Source: Fen-1258 sp964441505
GTDB taxonomy: Bacteria; Bacteroidota; Ignavibacteria; Ignavibacteriales; Melioribacteraceae
Assembly: GCA_964441505.1 (NCBI GenBank)
Contig: CAYTUV010000013.1
Span: 32,340-96,339, forward strand
Direction of reading: 5' to 3'
Length of the DNA stretch: 64,000 nucleotides
Positions within the stretch are counted from its first letter, which is position 1. Each line of letters begins with the position of its first letter. Made by a program: the position numbers and the translations under genes. The notes under the pieces are model-generated. The model made no database searches. It had not been told where the DNA came from and was given only the letters and a program-made list of their open reading frames with translations. Positions 51,937 through 60,041 of this stretch are shown piece after piece.

Positions 51937-53008
51937 ATTTTATTAAGATTTCGTATAATTTTTGGTTAAGGTATAAAATTTCAGTGCCTTCTTTTTCCTT
52001 TTTAAGAATACCTAAGCTTTCCAATTTATTTAGATATTTACTGGCCGTATTTCTGTTTCCAATATTGGCATCAGTCAGAAATGAAATTTTACAATATGGT
52101 TGATGAAAAAGTAATTCAACAAGTTCATAGGAATAAATGTCCACAGCTTCTTTCTTTACGACCTTAAGTGTATCATCAAAAAGGGAATAGATTTCATTGA
52201 TCTTTTGAAGAGTTGAAACCGCGGTATTCTCTATAGCATCAAGCATATAGATAATCAAAGCCTCCCAGTTACTATTTGCGGTCACATCGGTCAACAAAGA
52301 ATAATAACGGTCTTTATTTTGATTGATATATTTAGAGAGGTATAGAATCGGTAAATCGAGCAAGCCCTGCTTAACAAGATAAAGAACATTTATCACTCTG
52401 CCGGTTCTACCATTACCATCTTTAAAGGGATGAATAGATTCAAACTGATAGTGAAGAACAGCCATTTTTATTAACGGATCTAAATCATTTGCCGAGTTTG
52501 CAAAATCAAGCCAGTTGGAAATTTTTGCATTTAAAATATCACCAGGTTCAGGGGGTGTATAAACAGTTGTATGTTGGTTCCCAATTCTCACTTGAATAGT
52601 TCTAAACCCATCTGCTTCTTCTTTGATATCTCTATAGATATTTTCAATGAGATTCTGGTCAAATAATTTATTGGGAATAAAATGTTGATGCGCATGCCAA
52701 ACAGCCTTCCGATACTTTAAAACTTCTTTCGTGGCAGGATCTAGGGTAGGCTGTGAAGCTGAAAATGCTTTATAAAGTTTATCATCAGTAGTAAAGATAT
52801 TTTCGATAGATGAACTACTTTTAGCTTCTTGAAGGACTAAACTATTAATCAGCATCTTTTGATTGGGTATTACCAGAGCTCTACCTTTTAACTCTGATAA
52901 AGCTACGCGAGCAGCAGTGAGTTTTTTAAGTATAAATTTTGTTTCAATATCCGCTGCAGGCGGAAGGAGCGGGAGATCGTTGTATGGTTTATTTGGATCG
53001 AATGGCAT
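51935..53008 (-). CDS. Fic-family AMP-transferase-like protein with inhibitory helix and winged HTH
   Basis: About 357 residues. The Fic active-site loop is complete, SIHPFKDGNGRTGRVIN (catalytic His193). An N-terminal inhibitory helix motif is visible in AKSSSSIENIF (S-x3-E-N, about 65-70), placing it in the self-inhibited class. The C-terminal part (about 290-357; CKISFLTDANIGNRNTASKY, LNKLESLGILKKEKEGTE) is a winged-helix domain typical of Fic/DUF4172-like proteins. Fic proteins transfer AMP or related groups to target proteins. The gene is intact; ATG 53008 with GAGG seven bases upstream is preferred to GTG 53020. Upstream lies the C-terminal remnant of an hsdS gene; fic genes are often embedded in type I restriction-modification operons, so this may be a leftover accessory. 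Confidence 0.9.
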   Translation of the reverse strand: MPFDPNKPYNDLPLLPPAADIETKFILKKLTAARVALSELKGRALVIPNQKMLINSLVLQEAKSSSSIENIFTTDDKLYKAFSASQPTLDPATKEVLKYRKAVWHAHQHFIPNKLFDQNLIENIYRDIKEEADGFRTIQVRIGNQHTTVYTPPEPGDILNAKISNWLDFANSANDLDPLIKMAVLHYQFESIHPFKDGNGRTGRVINVLYLVKQGLLDLPILYLSKYINQNKDRYYSLLTDVTANSNWEALIIYMLDAIENTAVSTLQKINEIYSLFDDTLKVVKKEAVDIYSYELVELLFHQPYCKISFLTDANIGNRNTASKYLNKLESLGILKKEKEGTEILYLNQKLYEILIK

Positions 53009-53027
53009 TTTTAACCTCACCCTAACT

Positions 53028-53053
53028 CCCTCTCCTTAAAAAAATGGAGAGGG
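53028..53053. terminator. Hairpin between hsdS remnant and fic
   Basis: CCCTCTCC and GGAGAGGG are perfect 8-bp arms around a 10-nt A-rich loop, 7 bp past the hsdS remnant's stop and 20 bp before the fic start. There is no T-run on the minus strand. It may be an intercistronic repeat of the common CTCCCTCTCC type. Confidence 0.4.
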
Positions 53054-53059
53054 ATTTTA

Positions 53060-53205
53060 TTAATTATTTAGTTGCCAGTTTCTTAAATCTATTTTGCCGG
53101 TGACGGCGGATGTTACTAATGACGTTCTATACTCTTTTAGTTTTTCTATTGCTGTTGTAACTTTTTCTGAAAGTTGATCTATTTTTAATAATTCTTTATC
53201 AGTAG
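53060..53205 (-). pseudogene. hsdS: 3' remnant of hsdS (type I restriction specificity subunit)
   Basis: The minus strand reads continuously into a stop at 53060-53062 and gives IDQLSEKVTTAIEKLKEYRT followed by SLVTSAVTGKIDLRNWQ. This is the conserved C-terminal helix and tail of HsdS subunits (family form: I-x-x-AI-x-x-LKEYR-x-x-LI-x-x-AVTGKIDVR). About 47 codons remain. The sequence is cut at 53206 exactly where the IS-like terminus TGTCCGATAAAA begins, so an insertion is the likely cause of the truncation. No hsdM or hsdR gene is seen. Confidence 0.75.
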
Positions 53206-53486
53206 TGTCCGATAAAAAAGAAAAGGAAAGGGAAAAACCATAAGGATAAATCCCTTGTCGTGGTTAAATTTGTAATCATCACAAAACAAATAAACCCATG
53301 AACAAATCTAAAAAATTCAGCGGTCAACCGATAATAAAACAGCTGTTAAGTTTTATAAGCAACCAAAATATTTATCGGGCAGCAGAACACTATAAAAGTA
53401 ATAGATATACGAAAAGATTCACAATAAAATGGTATGTTTCCATTTCAGGGTATGATATAAAAAACAAAGGTTTCAACTTTTGTTAG
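53206..53486 (+). mobile_element. IS remnant: left end and truncated DUF4372-type transposase (IS4-like)
   Basis: The element begins with the terminus TGTCCGATAAAAAA and carries, from ATG 53298, 62 codons: MNKSKKFSGQPIIKQLLSFI and later AAEHYKSNRYTKRFT. This matches the N-terminal DUF4372 segment of IS4-family-like transposases that begin MNKSKKFSGQPIFxQLL. The family then normally continues to a DDE domain of about 300 residues; here the frame turns unrelated after residue 45 and stops at 53486. No right-hand ATCGGACA end is seen downstream, so the element is a fragment. Confidence 0.7.
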
Positions 53487-53883
53487 GAACAAATATTGAT
53501 TTTGTTGCCCATGCAGGAGCTAATGCTGTACCTTATCAAAATCCAATCCACTCTGGGATGGCTCATTCTAGACTAATAGCGCTATTTTTACACCTCACAT
53601 TTAATGTGTAAAATTCATCATGCTAAAATCCTTATTTTATTTTTTCTTGGTTTCTTCAAATTAAGAGCGTAACTTCAGGTGAAAGCATTTTCACTAGAAA
53701 AGGGAGTGAAATTCTGAAAGGTTTAATTAATTGGCGGAATTAATCTTGGGGGAAGATCATTCACTCCGACAACTGCATTTCGCTCAATTAATGCGATGTT
53801 TTGAGAAATGAAGATGACTAAAAAGTGGCCGATTGACAGAAAACATCCAAATAAGCCGACTACACAGACCCTTTTTAAAAACA
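53487..53883. other. Gene-free stretch after the IS remnant
   Basis: About 400 bp with no recognisable gene. A 40-codon plus-strand open stretch (from about 53487; NIDFVAHAGANAVPYQNPIH) could be a fossil reading frame but matches nothing I know. TTTTACAC and GTGTAAAA form an inverted repeat at about 53586-53613. The rest is AT-rich and looks degenerate. Confidence 0.4.
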
Positions 53884-53925
53884 AAAACCTCGAAAACAGC
53901 GTTTAATTGCTATAATCGAGGTTTT
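53884..53925 (-). terminator. Rho-independent terminator of the tRNA gene
   Basis: On the minus strand AAAACCTCG and CGAGGTTTT form a perfect 9-bp stem around a 24-nt loop, and the stem is followed by TTTTTGTTTTT. It starts 9 bp after the encoded CCA of the tRNA. The long loop can form a small inner AGC/GCT pair. Confidence 0.7.
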
Positions 53926-53933
53926 ATTTTTAC

Positions 53934-54023
53934 TGGCGGAGAGTCAGGGATTCGAACCCCGGATAGGCTTACACCTATAACGGTTTTCAAGACCGCCGCA
54001 TTCAACCACTCTGCCAACTCTCC
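53934..54023 (-). tRNA. tRNA-Ser (UGA anticodon)
   Basis: The minus strand reads GGAGAGTTGGCAGAGTGGTT at the 5' end, the anticodon loop CTTGAAAA (anticodon TGA) in a CGGTC/GACCG-like stem, a long variable arm typical of serine tRNAs (ATAGGTGTAAGCCTAT), GGGGTTCGAATCCC for the T arm, and GACTCTCCGCCA with CCA encoded. The length is 90 nt. The acceptor arms GGAGAGT and ACTCTCC pair. Confidence 0.95.
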
Positions 54024-54167
54024 AAGAGCTTCTTATAGCTTCAAAAAGCGGTTACAACAATAACTATTTTTTTTCTAATTCTCCATTCCACTGAATGATA
54101 AATTTAATTCATCATTCTTGGCAAAGATTGATATATTTACACTATCAATATAAAAACGAGCATAACA

Positions 54168-56006
54168 ATGAAAAAAATATCAATCATTTTCTTTACAGTA
54201 TTAACAGTAATTTCCATACACGCACAGAAAAAATCCGAATCCGTTCCCTCATGGGCCAAGAAGGCAATCTGGTATCAGATCTTTCCAGAAAGATTTTCAA
54301 ATGGTGATCATTCAAACGATCCGAAACCGGATGATATGAAAGGCGCATGGCCATATTTTATTCCTGAAGGATGGCAGAATCATCCGTGGACATCGGACTG
54401 GTATAAATTGCAGCCATGGGAAGTTAAAACGGAGAAAGATTTTTACTGGAATGCAGGTGTGAGAAGATACGGCGGCGATCTGCAAGGAGTTATTGATAAA
54501 CTCGATTACCTGAAGAACCTCGGCATCAATTCAATTTTTCTGAATCCAATATTTGAATCGCCTTCGCTTCATAAATATGATGCTTCCACGTACCATCATG
54601 TGGATAACAATTTTGGACCGGATCCTAAGAAAGACAGCAAGATATGGTCACAGGAAAATCCCGGCGACCCGTCAACATGGAAATGGACTACCGCCGATAA
54701 ATTGTTTCTTAAGCTAATTAAGGAATGCCATAAGCGCGGAATGAAAATTATTATCGATGGTGTATTCAACCATACCGGCACTCAGTTCTGGGCATTTCAG
54801 GATATTGTTAAGAATCAGCAGAATTCTAAATACAAAGATTGGTACACAATCAAGAAATGGGACAACCCCAAGACGGAAGCGAACGAATTTGAATATGAAG
54901 GCTGGCTTGGGGTAAAAGACCTGCCCGAAGTCCGCGAAGATGCAAACGGACTTGTAACTGGTCCCCGTCAACACGTACACGATATTGTGAAACGATGGAT
55001 GGATCCGAATGGTGACGGTAATCCAAGCGACGGTATTGACGGATGGCGCCTCGATGTAGCTGAAATGGTGAATCATAATTTCTGGAAGGAGTTCCGGACA
55101 TGGGTAAAAGAATTTAATCCCGATGCATACATAGTCGGAGAAATATGGTGGGATGATTGGTCCAAGTATAAGATGATGAATGCCGCGCCGTGGTTAAAAG
55201 GCGATGAATTTGATGCTGTCATGAATTATAGATTTGTACGGGCACTTAAGAATTTTGTACTTAACAGAAAAGATCAGATTGGACCGCATGGACTGATTGA
55301 TTCGCTCAACACACTTTATAAGGATTACCCCACAGAAAATAATTATGTAATAATGAATTTGCTGGATAGTCACGATGTTGAGCGCGTAGCATCTATGGTT
55401 GTGAACCCTGATCTTTTGTATGATCACGGGGGAAATCCGGGACAGACTAAATCGTTCGACGTTCGCAAACCAACTACACAGGAAAGAGAAATACAGAAAT
55501 TAATTGTCGGAATGCAGTTTACACTTCCCGGCGCACCTCAAATTTATTACGGTGATGAAGTTGGAATGTGGGGCGGCGATGATCCCGATTGCCGTAAACC
55601 GATGGTATGGAAAGATTTTAAATACGAAACTGAAACTGCCCATCCATTGGGCTTTACAAGACCGGCCGATGAAGTACAGTTTGACGAGAATATTTTCAGG
55701 TGGTATCAGAAGATGGCTTTAATCCGTAACGCAAATAAAGAACTATCTTTGGGAGATATTACTTTTTACACATTCAATGAATCGAAGAAAATAATGGGTT
55801 ACAGGCGGTCGTTTGATGGAGAGAATATTTTTGTAATAGTAAATAATAATCCTGCTGTAAATAAAATCGAGTTGAATGAAGAAATGTTAACTAACGCTAA
55901 AAATTCTTTAGTAGACTTAATCAGCGGGAAAGTTATCGGAGCAACGGGTGGAAAAGTTCAGGTCGAACTTACCCCTTATCAGATTCAGATTTTAAAAAGG
56001 AAATAG
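54168..56006 (+). CDS. GH13 alpha-amylase-family enzyme (neopullulanase/cyclomaltodextrinase-like), secreted
   Basis: 612 residues with a signal peptide (MKKISIIFFTVLTVISIHAQ). The GH13 motifs are in order: IWYQIFPERFSNGD (34-47), GINSIFLNPIFE (119-130), IIDGVFNHTG (195-204), nucleophile Asp296 in GWRLDVAEM, acid/base Glu325 in IVGEIWWDD and the third carboxylate Asp403 in NLLDSHDVER. GW-LDV and HDxxR patterns, DGVFNH and the beta-strand 5 loop LGVKDLPEV favour the neopullulanase, cyclomaltodextrinase or maltogenic amylase group, acting on short alpha-glucans or cyclodextrins. It stands alone on the plus strand next to a SusC-SusD-SusE operon (minus), as in starch utilisation loci, separated by a DUF4249-like pseudogene. 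A Bacteroidota-like TTG and TATATTTA lie upstream, a weak promoter match. Confidence 0.9.
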   Translation: MKKISIIFFTVLTVISIHAQKKSESVPSWAKKAIWYQIFPERFSNGDHSNDPKPDDMKGAWPYFIPEGWQNHPWTSDWYKLQPWEVKTEKDFYWNAGVRRYGGDLQGVIDKLDYLKNLGINSIFLNPIFESPSLHKYDASTYHHVDNNFGPDPKKDSKIWSQENPGDPSTWKWTTADKLFLKLIKECHKRGMKIIIDGVFNHTGTQFWAFQDIVKNQQNSKYKDWYTIKKWDNPKTEANEFEYEGWLGVKDLPEVREDANGLVTGPRQHVHDIVKRWMDPNGDGNPSDGIDGWRLDVAEMVNHNFWKEFRTWVKEFNPDAYIVGEIWWDDWSKYKMMNAAPWLKGDEFDAVMNYRFVRALKNFVLNRKDQIGPHGLIDSLNTLYKDYPTENNYVIMNLLDSHDVERVASMVVNPDLLYDHGGNPGQTKSFDVRKPTTQEREIQKLIVGMQFTLPGAPQIYYGDEVGMWGGDDPDCRKPMVWKDFKYETETAHPLGFTRPADEVQFDENIFRWYQKMALIRNANKELSLGDITFYTFNESKKIMGYRRSFDGENIFVIVNNNPAVNKIELNEEMLTNAKNSLVDLISGKVIGATGGKVQVELTPYQIQILKRK

Positions 56007-56017
56007 TCTCCGATAAT

Positions 56018-57135
56018 TTATTTGGTTGATGATTCTGGCAGATAGCCGAATTTTTTTAGCAGATAGTTGTCATCGAACTTGATAACTCTTTTCGTCTGAG
56101 AAAATGAGGCGAAGAAACCTAACCCACCTTCAAAATTGATTATATCCGCCAGGAAGTTACGGATGGTAAATCCATAATCGAAATATTGTTTTGAGCTATA
56201 ATGTTTGGTTAAGTTTTCATCAAACAATAAAATCTCAACCTGTGGGACCGACATAATATGCTACCTTTTTAGAATCCCCTTCCGAAATTTCTTTAAGCGC
56301 CTGCTCAACTAATTTCCGTTCTATATGCAGTTCATCTTTCAGTGATATATCATTAAAGTCGGGAGCGTTCTGAACACCATCCCAACCTGAAGTCACAGGT
56401 ATTTGTTTTACGAACAACGTCATCTTTATGATAATAGTTGAATGACATTTTCTTCGCTTTAGACAAGTAGGGATTACTCTTCCAATACACATTTCTGGGT
56501 AGTTCTAAAAACCTCAATATCCTTTGCTGCGAACTTTGCTTTTTCTTTGCGTTCTTGCGTTAAATATTTACAAAAGATAGTTTTTAGAAGTACCCTTTAT
56601 ATAAACCGTATCATAATTGTAAGCTACACGCGGTGGAATTATAATAATGTGCGTGCTTTTAATTTCATCAAAATTTATTTTATCCGGCACTTTTGTTTTT
56701 GAAATCAACTTCTGTCCGTTGGGAAGAATTACATTAAGTTCAATTTCACGGTTATAATCCGGACGGAAAGATTTTAAGTAGGAATATTTTGCCTGCGAAT
56801 TATATCTGGAATTTAGATTGTTGTTATCAAGTGTGTCTCTGAACAAAAAGCTGGTTCCTTTATCGGTATACCTGATAGAGACACTGGCGCCGAATACAGC
56901 GGGATCGGCGCTCAGAGTCTTAAGATCGAATCCATCCACATCATATAATCGTGATACGTATGCATTCTGTAATGTCACCTCTTAGAATAAGATTGACAGA
57001 ATATTTTTGTGGCACTGCACCCTTGGGAGAAATATTCTCTTCGCAGTCGCAGCCTTCAATTGAAAAAAGAATTATTGCTGATATAACAAAAGTAAAAAAT
57101 CTTTTCAAGCTAAGGTCGAAGGAACCATCCCTCAA
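56018..57135 (-). pseudogene. DUF4249-like outer-membrane lipoprotein, disrupted
   Basis: Pieces in different frames read in order as one protein. The first (57135-56985) has a lipoprotein signal (ILFSIEGC) and ISPKGAVPQKYSVNLILRGD. The second (56978-56596) has NAYVSRLYDVDGFDLKTLSA, SIRYTDKGTSFLFRDT, REIELNVILPNGQKLISKTK. The third (about 56420-56235) has KDELHIERKLVEQALKEISE and GDSKKV. The fourth (56254-56018) has QVEILLFDENLTKHYSS, FTIRNFLADIINFEGGLGFF. This order matches DUF4249 proteins that accompany TonB receptors (ISPxG, GDT, LPNGK, F-ENLxKYYSS). A 99-bp MITE copy (56497-56595) and at least two frameshifts break it. It lies between GH13 and the SusE gene. Confidence 0.65.
56497..56595. 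mobile_element. MITE-like element, copy 4 (99 bp), inside a gene
   Basis: Ends are GGGTAGTTCTAAAAAC and GTTTTTAGAAGTACCC, inverted repeats with one mismatch. The interior (TCAATATCCTTTGCTGCGAA, CTTTGCGTTCTTGCGTTAAA) matches copy 3 in the opposite orientation. It interrupts the DUF4249-like pseudogene. The flanks TTCT and TTTA do not form a clear 4-bp duplication, perhaps because the gene has decayed. Confidence 0.75.
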
Positions 57136-57244
57136 CCTCTCACAAAAGCATACGCAACAGACTCCAGCTTGTTAGATTATTCTCCAAAGTTGTTCTTATA
57201 TCTCACCTTTATCATTTTCAATACATAGTTTGGGTTAATTGTCT

Positions 57245-57283
57245 TTTTTAAAACAAAAAAGGCTGCCCTTTTGAGACAGCCTT
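57245..57283 (-). terminator. Rho-independent terminator of the SusC-SusD-SusE operon
   Basis: On the minus strand AAGGCTG pairs with CAGCCTT around an 11-nt loop, followed by TTTTTTGTTTT. It lies 18 bp after the stop of the SusE-type gene at 57302 and closes the operon. Confidence 0.88.
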
Positions 57284-57301
57284 CCTTGATTAAGAAATCA
57301 T

Positions 57302-58372
57302 TTAGTTTTTCTTGATTGTATATGTTAGTTTTTCCAGAGAGAACCGAATTGTGTAGTTGCCTGCAGTTGCCATCGATATATCAGTTCCGCCTGCATTAAG
57401 AGTACCATCTGCGCCGGTATCACCATAATTAAGATCCCAAGCGTCGTTTGCTCTGAACTTAAATGCACCAGCTACAAAGTTCGCTGTAATTTCCCACATC
57501 TTGCGTTGACCGTTATAGAACATATCTGTATCAGCATCCCAACCTTTGGGTGTTGCAGAACCTATAATTCCCCAATCATCTGTTTTTGTTAGTGTTATTG
57601 TTTTTGCATTAACATCAACAGCAATCGCATAAGTTCCTGCACTAACTGAGAAATCACCACCATTTGGGTCAAGCGTACCGGCATAATTATTACCAGTTTT
57701 TGTTAATGTACCACCCCAGTTTGTATGACTCCAATCTGGGGCACTCGTAATTTTGAAGCTACTTGCAGCATTAGTACCATCTTTAATACGTATAATACCA
57801 GCATATTGAGAATTAAAGCCGTATGAATACAGTCTTCCAGTTCCATCTTTCCCAGGTTCCTTATCGGGAGACCAACCCTGATATGCGCCAGGCACATATA
57901 CCATCGGATAGTTTATTACGGCATCGTAGGGAGTAAGACTCTTTGATTTGGTTTCAGAATAAACAGTTGCAACGGATGGACTAACTGCTGTAGATATTCT
58001 GTAGTAAACAGTAACTGGTGTTCCAATTGCAAAATTCCAAGATAATATTAAGGCGTTTATATCACCTACTTTTGCTGTACCTTTTAATTTCTGAGTTGTA
58101 AAGAGGGTAGCTACATTGCTGGAAAAATCACTTTTGGATGATAATTGCACAGCATAAGAAGTTGAAGATGCAAAACCAAAATCAGCTGCAGCCCAGGAAA
58201 ATGTCATTAAACTATCCGCATTTGTCATAGTAAATGGCAGCGTAAATGATAAATCAGCAACTGATGGCTTACCAGGATTTGAACTAATCACTGGTTCGGT
58301 TATATCTCTATCGCAAGAGACAAACAGAAGCCCAAGCACTGCTATAAATAGAGTTAATTTTATTTTTTTCAT
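57302..58372 (-). CDS. SusE/SusF-family outer-membrane glycan-binding lipoprotein
   Basis: A 356-residue lipoprotein (lipobox LLFVSC, Cys20). The N-terminal SusE domain (about 35-135; VADLSFTLPFTMTNADSLMT, FSWAAADFGFASSTSYAVQL) is followed by two starch-binding-like domains, about 145-255 (VYVPGAYQGWSPDKEPGKDG, LTKTGNNYAGTLDPNGGDFS) and 255-356 (GIIGSATPKGWDADTDMFYN, RKMWEITANFVAGAFKFRAN, AGNYTIRFSLEKLTYTI). SusE and SusF bind starch at the cell surface in Bacteroides, with aromatic residues of the AxxxGW loop. It is the third gene of the SusC-SusD-SusE operon, 31 bp after SusD, with a strong terminator after it. Together with the GH13 it indicates use of an alpha-glucan. Confidence 0.88.
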   Translation of the reverse strand: MKKIKLTLFIAVLGLLFVSCDRDITEPVISSNPGKPSVADLSFTLPFTMTNADSLMTFSWAAADFGFASSTSYAVQLSSKSDFSSNVATLFTTQKLKGTAKVGDINALILSWNFAIGTPVTVYYRISTAVSPSVATVYSETKSKSLTPYDAVINYPMVYVPGAYQGWSPDKEPGKDGTGRLYSYGFNSQYAGIIRIKDGTNAASSFKITSAPDWSHTNWGGTLTKTGNNYAGTLDPNGGDFSVSAGTYAIAVDVNAKTITLTKTDDWGIIGSATPKGWDADTDMFYNGQRKMWEITANFVAGAFKFRANDAWDLNYGDTGADGTLNAGGTDISMATAGNYTIRFSLEKLTYTIKKN

Positions 58373-58403
58373 TTTTGTATTCCTTAAATAATACTTTTCA
58401 TTT

Positions 58404-60026
58404 TTAATAGCCGATATTTTGTTTCAAATTCGGATTGGCGTTCAGGTCGTTTACCGGAATAGGATACAAATCCCTGTATGAAGCCGTCTGGGTTCCATTT
58501 TTAACATTTCCTTTCCATTCCCATACATAAGTGCCGTTTGTAAACTGTCCAAACCGGACTAGATCTGTTCTTCTGTGACCTTCCCAATACAACTCGCGGC
58601 CGCGTTCATCCAAAAGAAAATTTAATGTTAAATCAGAAGTGTTAATATTTCCCGAGCTGTTACCGTAAGCGCGTTGTCTTAAGGCATTGACATAACCAAG
58701 AGCAGTTGCCATACTACCACCCGAACCGCCTCTAACTACTGCTTCGGCGTACATCAAATAAGCATCAGCCAAACGGAACATAGGGAAGTCTGTGCTAACA
58801 AAAGTCGCGTGTGCATTTGGTGCGGCTCCTCCGGTTGAAGTAACGTTTTTAAACTTGGTTACTCCAATTCCATGAGTAAATGTACCTACATTAGTTATTT
58901 CCCATTGCCAGCTAGATTTATCAAAGAAGAACATACCTCTTTTGTCGTTGCCTTTGTATTGAGTGGTTGAAGCAAAATTACTTTCGCTAATATTAAATTT
59001 GGAAACAAAGTCCTTAATGGTTCTGATTCCGCCCCAGCCGCCGTCTATTCCATTCAATGGCATACCTCCGCCGTTTGAGGCGTGTAGAACGAAAGTCATT
59101 CCTCCGTATTGCTGAGTGTTCTGTCCATCAAAAGCAACTGGAAAAATAATTTCGGGGCTTGTGTTATTGTCAGCAGTGAATAGTTTCTCATAACTGCTGT
59201 CCAGTGTATATCCGGTACCTATTACTTGGTTTAAGTAAGTGAGCGCCTCGGTATATTTTTCTGTGCCTATATATACTTTTGCATTTAAATATAATTTTGC
59301 AAGCAAAAACCACGCTGCTCCTCTATCTGCTCTTGCGTATTCGTTTTGTTTTGCAGGAACAAGATCGGTTTCAATTGCTTTGAGTTCACTTTCAATATAT
59401 GTAAAGAGATCAGCGCGAGTAATCCTTTTGGGGAAAAATGCGCCCGGTAAATCAGCTTCGGTAACAAAAGGAACGTTACCAAACATATCAATTGCGTGCC
59501 AATAAGAAAGCGCGCGTATGAAACGAGCCTCTGCTTTAAATGCCTTCAAATCACTGAGAAAAGTGCCGGAAGCTGATCCAATCTTTTCATTAACATTTCT
59601 AATGAATTCATTACTGATTGATATAGTATAGAATATTCTTGAGTAGAGTGCCGTAGTAAAGACATCATTTGGCGACCAGGTTTGCCAATGAAAGTTTTTA
59701 ATTGTGGCATCATCCCAGGCAATTATTGCTTCATCAGTGGAAAGTTCCTGTAAGCCCCAATATTGACGAATGTAATTGCCAAAGTTCTCATCAATACCAG
59801 AAATATCAGCGCTTCCGCCTCCGCCTCCGGTTTGCCCGCTAATTGCAAAGCTTGCATATAACTTTGCCAGCGCTTTTTTATATGCTGCCTGATCCTTAAA
59901 CACATTGTTCAATGTATTTACATTTGGATCTATCGGCTCTACATTCAAATCTTTCACACAAGATGTAAGCAAGAATGTAGTGATTAATATTAATGGGGTT
60001 AATAATGTAATTTTTTTCATTTTCAT
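58404..60026 (-). CDS. SusD/RagB-family outer-membrane glycan-binding lipoprotein
   Basis: A 540-residue lipoprotein (lipobox LLTSC, Cys about 22) with the SusD/RagB fold. Recognisable parts are KDLNVEPIDPNVNTLNNVF, KALAKLYASFAISGQTGGGG, the TPR-like ETRFIRALSYWHAIDMFGNV equivalent EARFIRALSYWHAIDMFGNV (about 165-184), RITRADLFTYIESELKAIE, GAAWFLLAKLYLNAKVYIG and the C-terminal DERGRELYWEGHRRTDLVRF (about 470-490). SusD proteins cap the SusC barrel and present oligosaccharide. It lies 15 bp after the SusC gene. AGGAAGG precedes the start; the ATG two codons later is an alternative. Confidence 0.92.
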   Translation of the reverse strand: MKMKKITLLTPLILITTFLLTSCVKDLNVEPIDPNVNTLNNVFKDQAAYKKALAKLYASFAISGQTGGGGGSADISGIDENFGNYIRQYWGLQELSTDEAIIAWDDATIKNFHWQTWSPNDVFTTALYSRIFYTISISNEFIRNVNEKIGSASGTFLSDLKAFKAEARFIRALSYWHAIDMFGNVPFVTEADLPGAFFPKRITRADLFTYIESELKAIETDLVPAKQNEYARADRGAAWFLLAKLYLNAKVYIGTEKYTEALTYLNQVIGTGYTLDSSYEKLFTADNNTSPEIIFPVAFDGQNTQQYGGMTFVLHASNGGGMPLNGIDGGWGGIRTIKDFVSKFNISESNFASTTQYKGNDKRGMFFFDKSSWQWEITNVGTFTHGIGVTKFKNVTSTGGAAPNAHATFVSTDFPMFRLADAYLMYAEAVVRGGSGGSMATALGYVNALRQRAYGNSSGNINTSDLTLNFLLDERGRELYWEGHRRTDLVRFGQFTNGTYVWEWKGNVKNGTQTASYRDLYPIPVNDLNANPNLKQNIGY

Positions 60027-60041
60027 TTTCCTTCCTAAATA

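Noticed and set aside
53833..54063. An open frame on the plus strand containing GESGIRTPDRLTPITVFKT
   Set aside because: This is the well-known false protein obtained by translating the complement of a tRNA-Ser gene; the tRNA at 53934-54023 explains it fully.
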